59,086 nt of DNA. Source: Phialocephala subalpina. Taxonomy: Eukaryota; Ascomycota; Leotiomycetes; Helotiales; Mollisiaceae. Where the stretch lies: assembly GCA_900073065.1 (NCBI GenBank), contig FJOG01000023.1, positions 1 to 59,086 of the forward strand, given 5' to 3'. The notes beneath the pieces were generated by a model. That model was not told the DNA's origin. It was given only the letters and a program-made list of their open reading frames with translations, and ran no database searches. Positions 42,235 to 52,439 of the stretch are shown here, piece by piece (position 1 is the first letter of the stretch; every line of letters starts with the position of its first letter). The translations under genes and the position numbers were made by a program.

Positions 42235-44436
42235 CTACGGCAAGCACACGTCACACCAGTAATATTCTGAGAAATTATCTGCTGTTTTCGCACTGGCCTG
42301 CCTCACAATCCTACCACACAGCTTGTTGGAGCAGCATACCGTATTGTTTATACTAGGCCACTTCTCCCTGAACTGGAATTTGCCTGATGAGATCATCGAC
42401 AAGTCGCTCTTGAGTTCTAGCTTCCGACATATGTCGTTGCACACGTGCGTAATGAAGAAGAGTTTCAAGCCGTCCTGGCCAAGGTTAGTGTCGGCCAGTT
42501 TGAAGCGCTCAGGATCGAGCGCATGGATGGCTGGGTCTATTAGTACATGCTCAACGCACTGCAGACCGCTAACCAAAAACTGCCCCCGCGAGCGCTCGAA
42601 GGTGAAATGCGAGAAAGCTTGTGCCGCTTGATTGAACCTATTAGAAGGGATTTCCTCGTTGACGTAGCTGCAGTTGTTGTATTTGACATAAGCGCCTTCA
42701 ATGAAAGGCTCGAGGGACATAAACTCTTCGCCTGAGGCAAGTCCCGACTTGCCCTTCAAGCACGTCGTAACGATGAAATCGATCGACTGCTCCTCCCCTG
42801 ATAGCGTGTTGAATTCAAGCGCAAACGCCTTGCATAGGGCTTGGCAGCGCATATCCTCAGCCAAGTGCGCGAGCTGCTTTCCCCCTCGCTTGAATTTCTT
42901 GAGCACGAAACGATTAGCGGAGGCCGCTGTGCTAGCGGAGGCTGCCGTGCGAGCGTAGAAAGCCAAACGTGTTGCGCCTTGGGCGAAAGGCTGTGTCCGT
43001 TTGTGAATAGTAAGCTCCATCGTGGTTATCTTGATGTTGTCGTCGTGCTTCATCATATCATCAAGTGTGTTGGAGCCGTATCTTGCCAAGTCAGGCGAAA
43101 ATCCTTCAACAATTAGCGTCTCGTTGAGCCAGCCTGGGTCATTCCACCTTGGAGGAGCGCTGTCTATCTGGGTTTTGTCCTCCTCGGCGTCTGAGAGGGC
43201 CCCTAATCGCCGGTCCCCTCTATTGCTTTGTCTCCATCCTTCCACGAGCACCCGCTCTCCCCGCTCTCGCTCTCTCTCTCCATTTCGCGATCTTCTTCGA
43301 AAGAAATCCATCACCTTCGATGCAGCTCCGTGACGGCCTGCGAAGCTGCCATTTTTGTTGTCAATCTCTTATTCGTACGCCTCAGTGAACTTTCGATTAT
43401 GCTTTTGAAGCACAGTTCTTCCATAAGTAGTACTTCGAGACTGCGCCATTGGCTGCCTGGTTTGCCTGTCGTTGGGTTGGCGAAACCCTATCGGCGGAAG
43501 GAAAGGTGTTCTTATTTGGGAACTTTCCGGGATAGCGTCTTGCTCGCTGTCCAATAAGGACTCCCTGGGGAATCGATAATATGGTTCAAACTGCTGGTCT
43601 GGGTATCGAAATTGTGGGCTTTTGAACGGATCCTCGATGAACTGTTTCGGCGAGTATTTGTGACCAGATTTGATATAGTCATGAATGGAATTGGAAGATT
43701 CGGCAGTCTCGAAGTCAGAACCAACAAGATTCTCCTGGATCAACTCCTTGAGATAGACCTTGATATCCTTTTTGTGTCTCTCAATATCTTGTTTGGTAAC
43801 ACCATCCCCAATGAGCTCCCTCTTAAGTTCATTCCAAGCGGCCTCTTCTGTGACCTCATGTGTTGATATGATCGAAGGCTCCTTCTTCCCATCCTTAATG
43901 TCCCTGACCAACTCGTTCAATATGCCTTCAATCCGAGCCAAGGACCCAGCAGATAAACTCGTAATGAAGAGATTTATCGCATTGATACGAAGCGACAGTT
44001 TCGATCGCAGACCTACTAGGTCTTCATCTGCGAACCGCACTCGATCCCATGCTCTCTTCTGATCCCTCCCAAGGCTGTGATATCGTTTCGCAATATCCTC
44101 GATCTGCTCGACTACAACAGACAAGTTTCGCAATATAGTGACTAATTCTTCTTGCTGACCAGAGCCTCGTCGATTGAGGAGAGATGTTGGCGTCCCGGCT
44201 TCATCTTCGAGTTCGCGTAGAATTGTGTGAAGGGTGCTTAGCTCTCGACGCAGTTCTTGGAATTCGCCAGGCGCGCCTTTGCAGGCTTTGTAGACTGTCC
44301 AAACCAATGTGCTGACTGCGATGATATCGCCGACGCCGTAGCCGGGAGGGACGACCATATTGTATGACCATGGTGGAGACTTCGATAAGATCGTCCAGCT
44401 TCGAGATGCAGTGTCGCGAGGCTGAGGCTGGCTCAT
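42235..44436 (-). CDS. Predicted STAND/HeLo-like N-domain fused to alpha-kinase
   Basis: Two long frames, 43369-44436 and 42235-43314, lie in the same phase and are split by one TAA at 43,369-43,371. A phase-1 intron at about 43,338-43,433 (donor GTACTA, acceptor TTCGCAG) would remove the stop and join them. The N-part starts Gly-Tyr-Gly-Val-Gly-Asp-Ile-Ile-Ala-Val and is all-helical, like N-terminal domains of fungal STAND/HeLo-like proteins. The C-part is an alpha-type kinase: an Ala-x-Gly-x-x-Arg-x-Ala motif, ATP lysine in Leu-Lys-Lys-Phe, Glu-Pro-Phe-Ile-Glu-Gly-x-Tyr-x-Lys-Tyr-Asn-Asn, Asp-Pro-Ala-Ile-His, Asn-Leu-Gly and the zinc-site His-x-Cys-Asn-x-x-Cys. The usual Asp-Leu-Gln-Gly reads Gly-Leu-Gln-Cys. 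A Cys-rich C-terminus follows. The start could also be ATG 44,358. Alternatives are two genes, or an inactivating stop. Confidence 0.65.
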
Positions 44437-45322
44437 GTGCGTTGGCAATCCGGCCAGCCACAAGCAGCTGAACCCTGACGTTGAGCCGCCCCCATGTTAC
44501 TTATATATCTCTGTCTTCTAGGACAAGCAAGCAGGATTGAATGAGTCCGATTCAAAGTCGAATCCGATTGGAGTCGAAATTCGGTAAGTCCAATTTTAAC
44601 TCTACGAAAAGCGCTTTTGAGTTCGGGGACATTCGAGTTTATCCAAGTGTGAAGACATGATTTTGGGCTTAAATTTACGGAAATCTATCCAAATTCAAAT
44701 CTAAGGCTGTCCAAAACGATATGAAACTCAAGTTGAACTTGGAATTGTTCATCTCGGAAAGCAAGTCTCAAAATAATGTCGTATTATGCGCTATTGATGA
44801 TCCGTTCCGGGCACTCCCGCACTTCTCTCCCGTCCTTCGTGACTCCCGCGTATCTCTATTAATACTTTCTAAGGAGTTTACACTTCTTGAGAACAGCGAC
44901 AAAGACAAGGAGCAAATACTAACCAGATAGGCAACAGATGCAGCTTCATCAAGCACATAAAGAGAACATACGACCAGCATTGCAGGGAAGAACAGTGCTT
45001 AATGATGAGAGAGAGTAGTGTTATGCCGCAATCGATAGCACTTGCTAGGGATCGATGGCATATGTTCGAAGATCCTAGGGACATTCAAGGTCGTTGAATC
45101 AGGTTCAATGCATGGAGGTCATTGCTTTTATTGAGCGCGCCCCTTTAACGTACAATCCTGACCATGAATCCCATGATTTTCTCAATCCACAGACTGAATT
45201 TGCCTCCCATCAAGCGTGATCAACCATAACGCCAGTCCATGCATAGCTATCCGCCGCAGTATGTCCACCCTAACGCCGTAATGCACAAGTTCGTACTTTT
45301 GAAAGTTCATCCCCTAGAAATC
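44437..45322. other. Upstream region of the alpha-kinase gene, 3' of SYF1
   Basis: Both neighbours are on the minus strand. Short frames on both strands around 44,720-45,080 show no domain. The stretch should contain the kinase promoter and the SYF1 3' UTR. Confidence 0.45.
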
Positions 45323-47913
45323 TCAATCATCATCCATTCCATCCACGTCAATCGCATCTGGATTCGAAGCCACCACCGGAGCATCCTGCTTGATATTTCC
45401 ACCTTGCGGTCCATCGCTAGCAGCGACGAAGCCAACAGGAGCCCTAGCCTCTCTCTCAAGAGCAGCCATAGCATCAGCAGTCTCTTCATCCACCTCTCCA
45501 TCACCTTGTTCCTTACTCCTAGCCAAAGCCTGCGATGCGATGAAGTTGACATCCGTGTTGTACTGAGCCTGCACACTTCGCTTGATACGCAACATCTCCT
45601 TGAAAGTATCTTCGTTTCCGTGTTGGACTTCGAAAGCCTCCCATTTCTGCCAGAATGAAGGACTGGTTCTGGGGTCGCAGAATTGGGATGCATGTCCATA
45701 GATGGCTCTCGCACGATCGATCTCGCCCAGCCGCTTCTCCATATCGGCGAACTTGAGACACATATCGCGGGCGTCCTTGTCGGGAAGAGCAGCAATTGCA
45801 CGCTCGTAGATAGGTCGAGTGGATGGAAGGCCGAAGTTGGAGGCAGACTTGGTGATGTAGAAGTTGAACATATCTGCGCGGTCTTCGTCGGAGACAGCTC
45901 GAGTGGCTCGCTCGTATATACGCATGGCGTGTCTGGCAAGGCCCCGTTCTTCTTCGAGGTTGCCGTACATGAGGTACAGGACTTTGGCGAACTTCGGTGG
46001 GCAACCCTCAACGGCTTGCTCGAAGAGGTCACGCAGTCGCTCAATACCAATCTTGCGGTCCACGGCCTTCGTAAGGTACAAGTTCCAGAGCTCGAAGGCT
46101 ACAGGGTAGCTGAACAAGTCTAAACCTCTCTCGTAGATCTTAAAGGATTCTTCGAAGTACTTGTTCTCTTCCAATAGGTTGGCATAGTTGACAACCGTTT
46201 GTGGTGTGGCAATTCGAAGCTCGAATATCCTCTCGTATACCTTCTTAGTCTCTTCAAGCGTGCTGACGCTTTCCACGAGGTCGACATAGAAACTCCATAG
46301 CTTCCAACTCTTGTGGACGCGCTGTTGAGGTGATAAAGTCTCGTCGAAGTAATCAACCGTGGACCGCTTTGGTGCTTGTACTGCTTTAGCCATGATTTTA
46401 ACTGCGTCGTCAAAATTTTCATTTCTCAACTCCATCTCAGCCCATTCAATCCACATATCAGCCAGTTCAGCAACTGATTTAAAGGGTACTTTCACCGCCT
46501 TCTCCATGATAACCCTTGCATTGCGGAGGTCCCCGCCCTTTTCGTAGAATTTGGCATAATTGGCCCATAATTCGTGAAATCGGCCCACTGCCTTTTTGGG
46601 TTGCACAGCAGCAATGGCATCGGTATATGTTTGGACCACCTCCTGCTTGTTGTCGCCCCACAATCCAATTCTGACGTTCCACTCCGAAACATTATTGGGG
46701 TTTTGTCGAAGGAGGACATCATTAATTAGGAAAGGTCGTCTGTCCATGAGCTGCTCGAATCTCATCATGCGGATGTCCAAATCGAAGTCGGCATCCTCAT
46801 TCACCACTCCCTTTTCTGAACGTGATGCAGCTTCTTCCATCAACGCTCCAGTGATCGCTTCCTCAAACTCGACGTACGAATCAAAGACCAGAGTGAAGTC
46901 TCTGACCGTCATAACAGTTGTGATGCCTTCTTCAAAGATGTCTCGGGCTCGCTCAAAACTTCCTCTAGTGATCCAGTACGTCGCCAATCCGGACCACAAT
47001 TTACCTCGCTGGTCAGCAAACCGGTCGATCCCGCTGCGGATAATTCGTTCGACATCAATGCCAACCTCGTCTCCAGTCTCAACTTCGTTCGCGTGTTCAA
47101 CAAGGAGATCAACCATTTCACTCCAAAGCTGATAGTGGCCTTTTCCATTTTTGCTGCGGAACTTTGTGTTGTTCAGAATCTTCATATACTCCTTGACAGC
47201 TTCTGTGTAATGTTGCATCTCAATCAACAGCTCGATGAAGTCTTCTGCATCTTCTGGGTGAATCTGCATGTATCGTCGCCAAACTTTGACTGCTGTTTGG
47301 CCGGAGGCGGAGTTTGCAAATGGTCGATACAATGCCCAAATGCGGTTGTGCTGGGTCATTGGTAAAGCTCGGAGGGCTCGATCGAAGGTATGGCGAGTAT
47401 GTGTGACAATTGGCTGTAGCAATAGGAATGACAGGTACATTTCCCATATTCTAGGCATCTTATTGAGAAGGATCAAGGCTCGTTCGTACAGGGTGTTGAC
47501 TTTGTTGTACTCGGAAGCAAAGATGGCTGGATTTAGCTTTCCAAGGTGTTTCATTCGGAGCTCGAGATACTGCTCATTATGAGCACAAATTACGATTGAG
47601 TGAGGTGTAGACGTACCATTTTCCAAAGCTTGTAGGACCGCGGCAGTTGTTTGCAGGCTCTCTCGAGTACGAAAGCCTGCTCTTGGATGTTGCCATGTTG
47701 AAACTTGAAATCGATGTATGCCAACCACGGCTTCGTGCTGCCCGGATCTCGAAGGATATCTTGCTCGTAGATTGTATCTTCTTCCGACTATTGTATTATT
47801 AGCTGCGAGTCTTCTGCGACACGCACTCTGATACGACTTACAATAAGATATAAATCTGCGCTGGCTCGGGACAGGGACAGCTTCGACTTCAACATCACTC
47901 TCGGAGCAGCCAT
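45323..47913 (-). CDS. SYF1: Pre-mRNA-splicing factor SYF1 (XAB2)
   Basis: Model: complement of 45323-47569, 47617-47787 and 47842-47913, 829 aa, the usual length for SYF1. It is a scaffold of the Prp19/NineTeen complex in the activated spliceosome, in the nucleus. The protein is almost entirely half-a-TPR (HAT) repeats, with many Trp-x-x-Tyr and Arg-Ala-Arg-x-Ile-x-Glu units between about residues 40 and 730, ending in an acidic, Asp-rich tail. The first two small exons restore the conserved start (Ser-Glu-Glu-Asp, Arg-Asp-Pro, Trp-Leu-Ala-Tyr-Ile). Introns are 54 and 47 nt with GTAAGT and GTACGT donors. No oddity is seen; this is a core single-copy gene. Confidence 0.95.
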
Positions 47914-49951
47914 TGCGGGCAATAGCTCACCAGGCATCTTCTGCCTGCGCTGAGTACCTTGCGACAGCTGCGAAAGAATATCGTACGGGTGATCGAGGAT
48001 AATTGAACGGCGCTTGTCGCACTCGTCGAACTCGCGCTCAAGTTTGATCAGTCGGCGCTAGTGCTCAGACGCCTTCCCCCATTTAGCTAGCTGCGAGGCT
48101 GCCACTAAGACAGCTTGAAAATTTCTTGAAGAGCTCCAAACACTTCCACAACACATCAAGAAAAATATTTCTAAACTTCCGTGATAATGCTTCTACGACC
48201 AAGTTGCACTATCTTGTGCAATGTGCGATCGCGCCATGGCTATCTGGTCATTTGCTACTCCTCCTCGCGACTCAACTAATCTCAATTGGTACGTCTGGTC
48301 CCCATTACACCCTCCCCTCCCGCTCCTGATGATCTCTATCACAACAGTTCTTCGGCGATCTCCTGAGCCACTGAACAAACATGCATCACCATCTGAAGCA
48401 CTTAGCTTCTTGCTACATTTTGTTTTTCGCTTTCATTTTCAGGCGCTGACAAAGTCAGTAGACAGGAACGGTGATATTCTCTAGCCTTGCTCAGGCATAG
48501 CACCAGAATTGCATCGATTCACGACACCGTGTACAAGTGGCAGACACATCTTCAAGAAACGCTGCGCGTTTGGAGGATCAATCACAGTGATGACTTCAAT
48601 GGTGATTTTTTTGCTACTTTGTGACAGGGAACTTGTTTTGTCATCCCATATTTTGCGTTGGTAAGCTCCTTCTTCTCTTTTTTGCGCTCTTGCTCCTTTC
48701 ATGATGAAAAACAATTAATCAGTTCTGCTTCTGAACTCCTTGATGACAACCAAAAATACCAAAAACTTTCTGATATCTACAACCATCCTTCATATTTTTG
48801 CTTCATTGTGGAAGACATGTTTGGCTAACAAACTTGCAGCCTTACCAGACCAACACATCCAGCCTTGAGTCGCTCACATAGTAAAGGTACGTTGCCTTCT
48901 CCTTCGTCCTACACCCACACTACCTACATGATGACAACAGCTTATCCATTCAATGAGTTGCATGTTGACCGAGCTCCTCTCCCGCACCGGACCAGTCACT
49001 TGTGATTGGGATGATAGGTTGTGGAGTTGCGAGTTTCAGTGCTTCGAAAATCTTTGTTGCGTCTTGTGATGAAGAGGATTGTTGCCGGTCGAGATGCCTG
49101 AGTAAACTGGCTTTTCTGAACATGCTCCCATACATCTACTGCATGTGAATATCTTACATGCAATGGATGCTGACAAGACTATAGATTGAACATGCAGTAC
49201 CAAATGATTGGTTAGAAAGGATGAAGAAGGAAGGAGGATGAGGCTGCTGGTAAGCAGAAACATGATGGGTTACAATTATTTATAAACAATGAATAGATGA
49301 TTTCGGATACTCAGTCTCCCCATCTCTGTGCTTGTTTCGTCCTGTCTTTTTCACCAAACAGACTCTGCTCTTGGCTCCCGGCCTTCGAACTCAGAAACAA
49401 CTAGCGTCATTGGCATCTAATCTTATCGCATCTTCTTCGATGTACGTGTCAAATATATGAATTGATCATTGAACATTACTAGAAATAAATACTTCCGCAG
49501 AATGCGTTTGTGTCTTCAAAGATCAATTCAATATTAACGTGACTGATAATTTACGTGCCGTAATCCTTGACAAACCGTACGCCATTTTTCAGCCTGTACA
49601 TCATCAGCCAGCTTCGCGCTTGTTTCGAATACAGACTTTAAGCTAGCCCAAACAAGCGGCGGGATCTCTAAAGAAAGATTTCGGCCTCAACCGTGTCTCT
49701 TCATACCCACGCATACCAATGTCAGCACCAGACGTGAATAATCACTGCGAATGAGGTACTTTTGACATCACTGTCGCTTGTTATTCGCCCCCATACGATA
49801 AGAGTCTCGTACTCATCCTGGTCGATTCGAGGGTACGGGCAAAGGCCCAGGGGTTGACCGCGAAAGTCAGCTTGGAACTTCGTCAACCTGGCAAATTCGA
49901 ACATTCAACCATCCGCCTTTTCAATTTCTATCTTCAGTCACTCCTTTGAAA
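47914..49951. other. Long gene-poor divergent intergenic region
   Basis: Two kb between SYF1 (minus) and the mannosyltransferase gene (plus), so both promoters lie here. Minus-strand frames at 48,481-48,714 and 48,950-49,263 have protein-like stretches: one starts with a hydrophobic leader at 49,263, one ends near 48,481. They could be exons of a small unannotated gene, but I could not connect them with convincing splice sites. Nothing else was identified. Confidence 0.4.
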
Positions 49952-51652
49952 ATGCTTCCCAGGCATCATTCGAGCAATGGGTATCCAAGGCACAAGGAGA
50001 CATATTCAATATCCCCGCATAGGTGCGCATGCCTCGAAGCCCCCGTCCCCTGAGTACATCCGTTGATCAGTCACTAACTTACTTGAATCCGCAGGTTCCA
50101 GCCCAGGACAACGCCCGCAGCGATACGCCGAAGACACACTCTTATTTTTCGATCGATTGTAGCTATAATACTTTGCGCATTCTTCTTCTTCATTTGGCCC
50201 GGCGCCTCCATACTTCCAGTGCTCTCGTTAGGCCTGCTATCGTCTGGCGAAGACTTCCAGCTGGAGACTGTACGATATTATGATCTCTCGAACGTTCAGG
50301 GAACTGCGAGAGGATGGGAGAGAGAAGAGCGGATATTACTATGCGCCCCTCTGCGAGACGCTGAATCTCATCTACGAATGTTCTTTGGACACCTCCGCAA
50401 CTTCACATACCCGCACCATTTGATAGATCTGGCATTCCTCGTATCTGACTCGAAAGACCGGACTCTGCCACTGCTTTCCGAGCTCTTAGAAGAGCTTCAG
50501 GCCGACGAGGATCCGAAGCAACCATACGGAGAAATTTCCATCATTGAGAAGGATTTTGGACAGAAGGTTAATCAGGACGTTGAAAGTCGTCATGGCTTTG
50601 CAGCACAGGCAAGCAGAAGAAAATTGATGGCCCAAGCCAGAAACTGGCTTCTGAGTGCGGCTCTTCGACCATATCACAGCTGGGTCTATTGGAGAGATGT
50701 GGATGTAGAGACTGCACCTTTCACGATTCTGGAGGACCTCATGCGACACAACAAGGATGTCATTGTCCCAAGTGAGCACCGGAAATCATAACGAGGAAAA
50801 GTACTAATCTTGACTAGATGTTTGGAGACCCCTCCCTGACTGGCTCGGCGGCGAACAGCCCTACGATCTCAATTCATGGCAGGAATCAGAAACGGCTTTG
50901 GCGTTGGCAGACACTCTTGACGAAGATGCAGTCATTGTTGAAGGTTATGCCGAGTATGCTACATGGCGACCACATCTTGCCTACCTCAGAGACCCCTATG
51001 GAGACCCTGATATGGAAATGGATATCGATGGTGTTGGTGGTGTCAGTATTTTGGCGAAAGCAAAGGTCTTCAGATCAGGCGTTCACTTCCCGGCATTCAG
51101 TTTCGAGAAACACGCAGAGACGGAGGGTTTTGGAAAGGTGAGATTCACGAAAACAGTTATTGCAAGCAAGGCTAATAGCGACCAGATGGCAAAACGTATG
51201 CAATTCTCGGTGGTTGGCTTACCTCACTATACTATCTGGCATTTGTACGAGCCCAGTGTGGACGACATCCGACACATGGAGGTAGGTTGAATATCTCACA
51301 CCCCCTGTACATTGTTAACATGAGGCAGGAAATGGAACAAGAACGGATAGCTCGTGAGAATGAAGAAAAAGAACGAGCGGAGCGTATGAAGAAGATTAAA
51401 GATCAGTTCGCCGATCCGAACAGCCAGTGGGAGAAAGACAAGACCGACATTCAAAACGAGGCTATGAAGGAGAAGAAGGAGAAAGAGCAAGCCGAAGCTA
51501 AAGCTGCTGAAGGTTCTGCTAAGGACGCCGAAAGTAGTACCGAATCGAAGGAGTCGAAAGAGGACTCAAAGCCAGCCTCGAAACCAGAGGCTAAGGATGA
51601 AAAGACTGAGACCAAGGTTGAAGGCAAGGACGCCCCAGCGAAGGCGCAATAA
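49952..51652 (+). CDS. Mannan polymerase subunit, Anp1/Mnn9/Van1 family
   Basis: Model: 49952-50022, 50095-50771, 50818-51137, 51186-51281 and 51329-51652, 495 aa. Anp1-family proteins act in Golgi mannan polymerase complexes that extend N-linked outer-chain mannan from GDP-mannose. Type II topology: a short basic cytosolic N-terminus, a transmembrane helix at ~41-60, then the lumenal domain. Conserved blocks are Arg-Ile-Leu-Leu-Cys-Ala-Pro-Leu-Arg-Asp-Ala-Glu, Tyr-Pro-His-His-Leu-Ile-Asp-Leu-Ala-Phe-Leu, and the metal-binding Asp225-Val-Asp227 in a Trp-Arg-Asp-Val-Asp context. Residues from ~390 form a charged coiled coil and an Ala/Lys/Glu-rich tail. The third intron (51138-51185) is 48 nt, in frame and stop-free. 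The first exon supplies only 23 codons and is needed for the cytosolic end. Confidence 0.88.
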
Positions 51653-52439
51653 ACGAGTAAAGTAAGGGATTTTACAACAGCCTCTTGTTGATCAAGTATT
51701 GACGGAGAATAGGATACCCATGATGATCGATTCATAGGCCGTGACTTGTGATCAAGCTTGGGGAAAGCAGCATCGCACCACAGGCACTTTAGGATTGTGC
51801 TTGTAGCACTTGCCTTCTGTAAGTGATAAGAGGAGCATAAGCGCTGGTTCGGAACTGTATACGCTGAATCTCTGAAGAGAAACTCAGCATTCTCAAGATA
51901 AATTCGGAGCGCTTTAAGAAGCTAGCTCGTTGTAGTGTAATTCGGGTTGGAGTTTTGTAAAGTACATTAGACGGAGCAGCAAAAATACCATTACATGCCC
52001 AATTAAATTTCAAACTTGAAACAATGCATCAGCTTTGTGCTTGCTCTCGACTCGCCCTGAACATGAAGTCCTTCCTTCTCAATATATTGTCACGTGGTGC
52101 GGCCGCTGAATGTCCGATCATCTTTGGTCCTTTGGATTTGGACGACTGCGACTTTAGAGCTGTGGCATCGCAAGGCACATTCTCGAAGTACGACAGCATT
52201 GTTAGCTGACTCCTGTTCCCCAACTGCCCAATCTGCGGAGACAGTGTTCTAATACATAATTTCGAGCTTCGCATCCATGTTGTGTCGTGTCCAGAAGCAT
52301 TATGAGCAATGAGGCCCTAAGCGTGAACTCGCAGTCTGGACACATAATAGCTACTCCCTCCTCCATACATTGCACCGACGCCGCCTCGATACTAGAAAAG
52401 TCCAGAATAAGTCTGGGTATTGAGAGGACAAGGGAAAAC
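51653..52439. other. Upstream region of the ARF-GEF gene
   Basis: About 790 bp between the mannosyltransferase 3' end and the chosen ARF-GEF start. An in-frame ATG at 52,302 could extend the GEF by 46 residues, so part of this may be coding or 5' UTR. Nothing else was seen. Confidence 0.45.

Noticed and set aside
12070..44436. Secondary-metabolite cluster
   Set aside because: No synthase, terpene cyclase, P450, methyltransferase or transporter is present. One Zn2Cys6 factor alone is not a cluster.
48481..49263. Small spliced gene on the minus strand between SYF1 and the mannosyltransferase
   Set aside because: Protein-like pieces exist, but I could not connect them with in-phase splice sites or assign a family.
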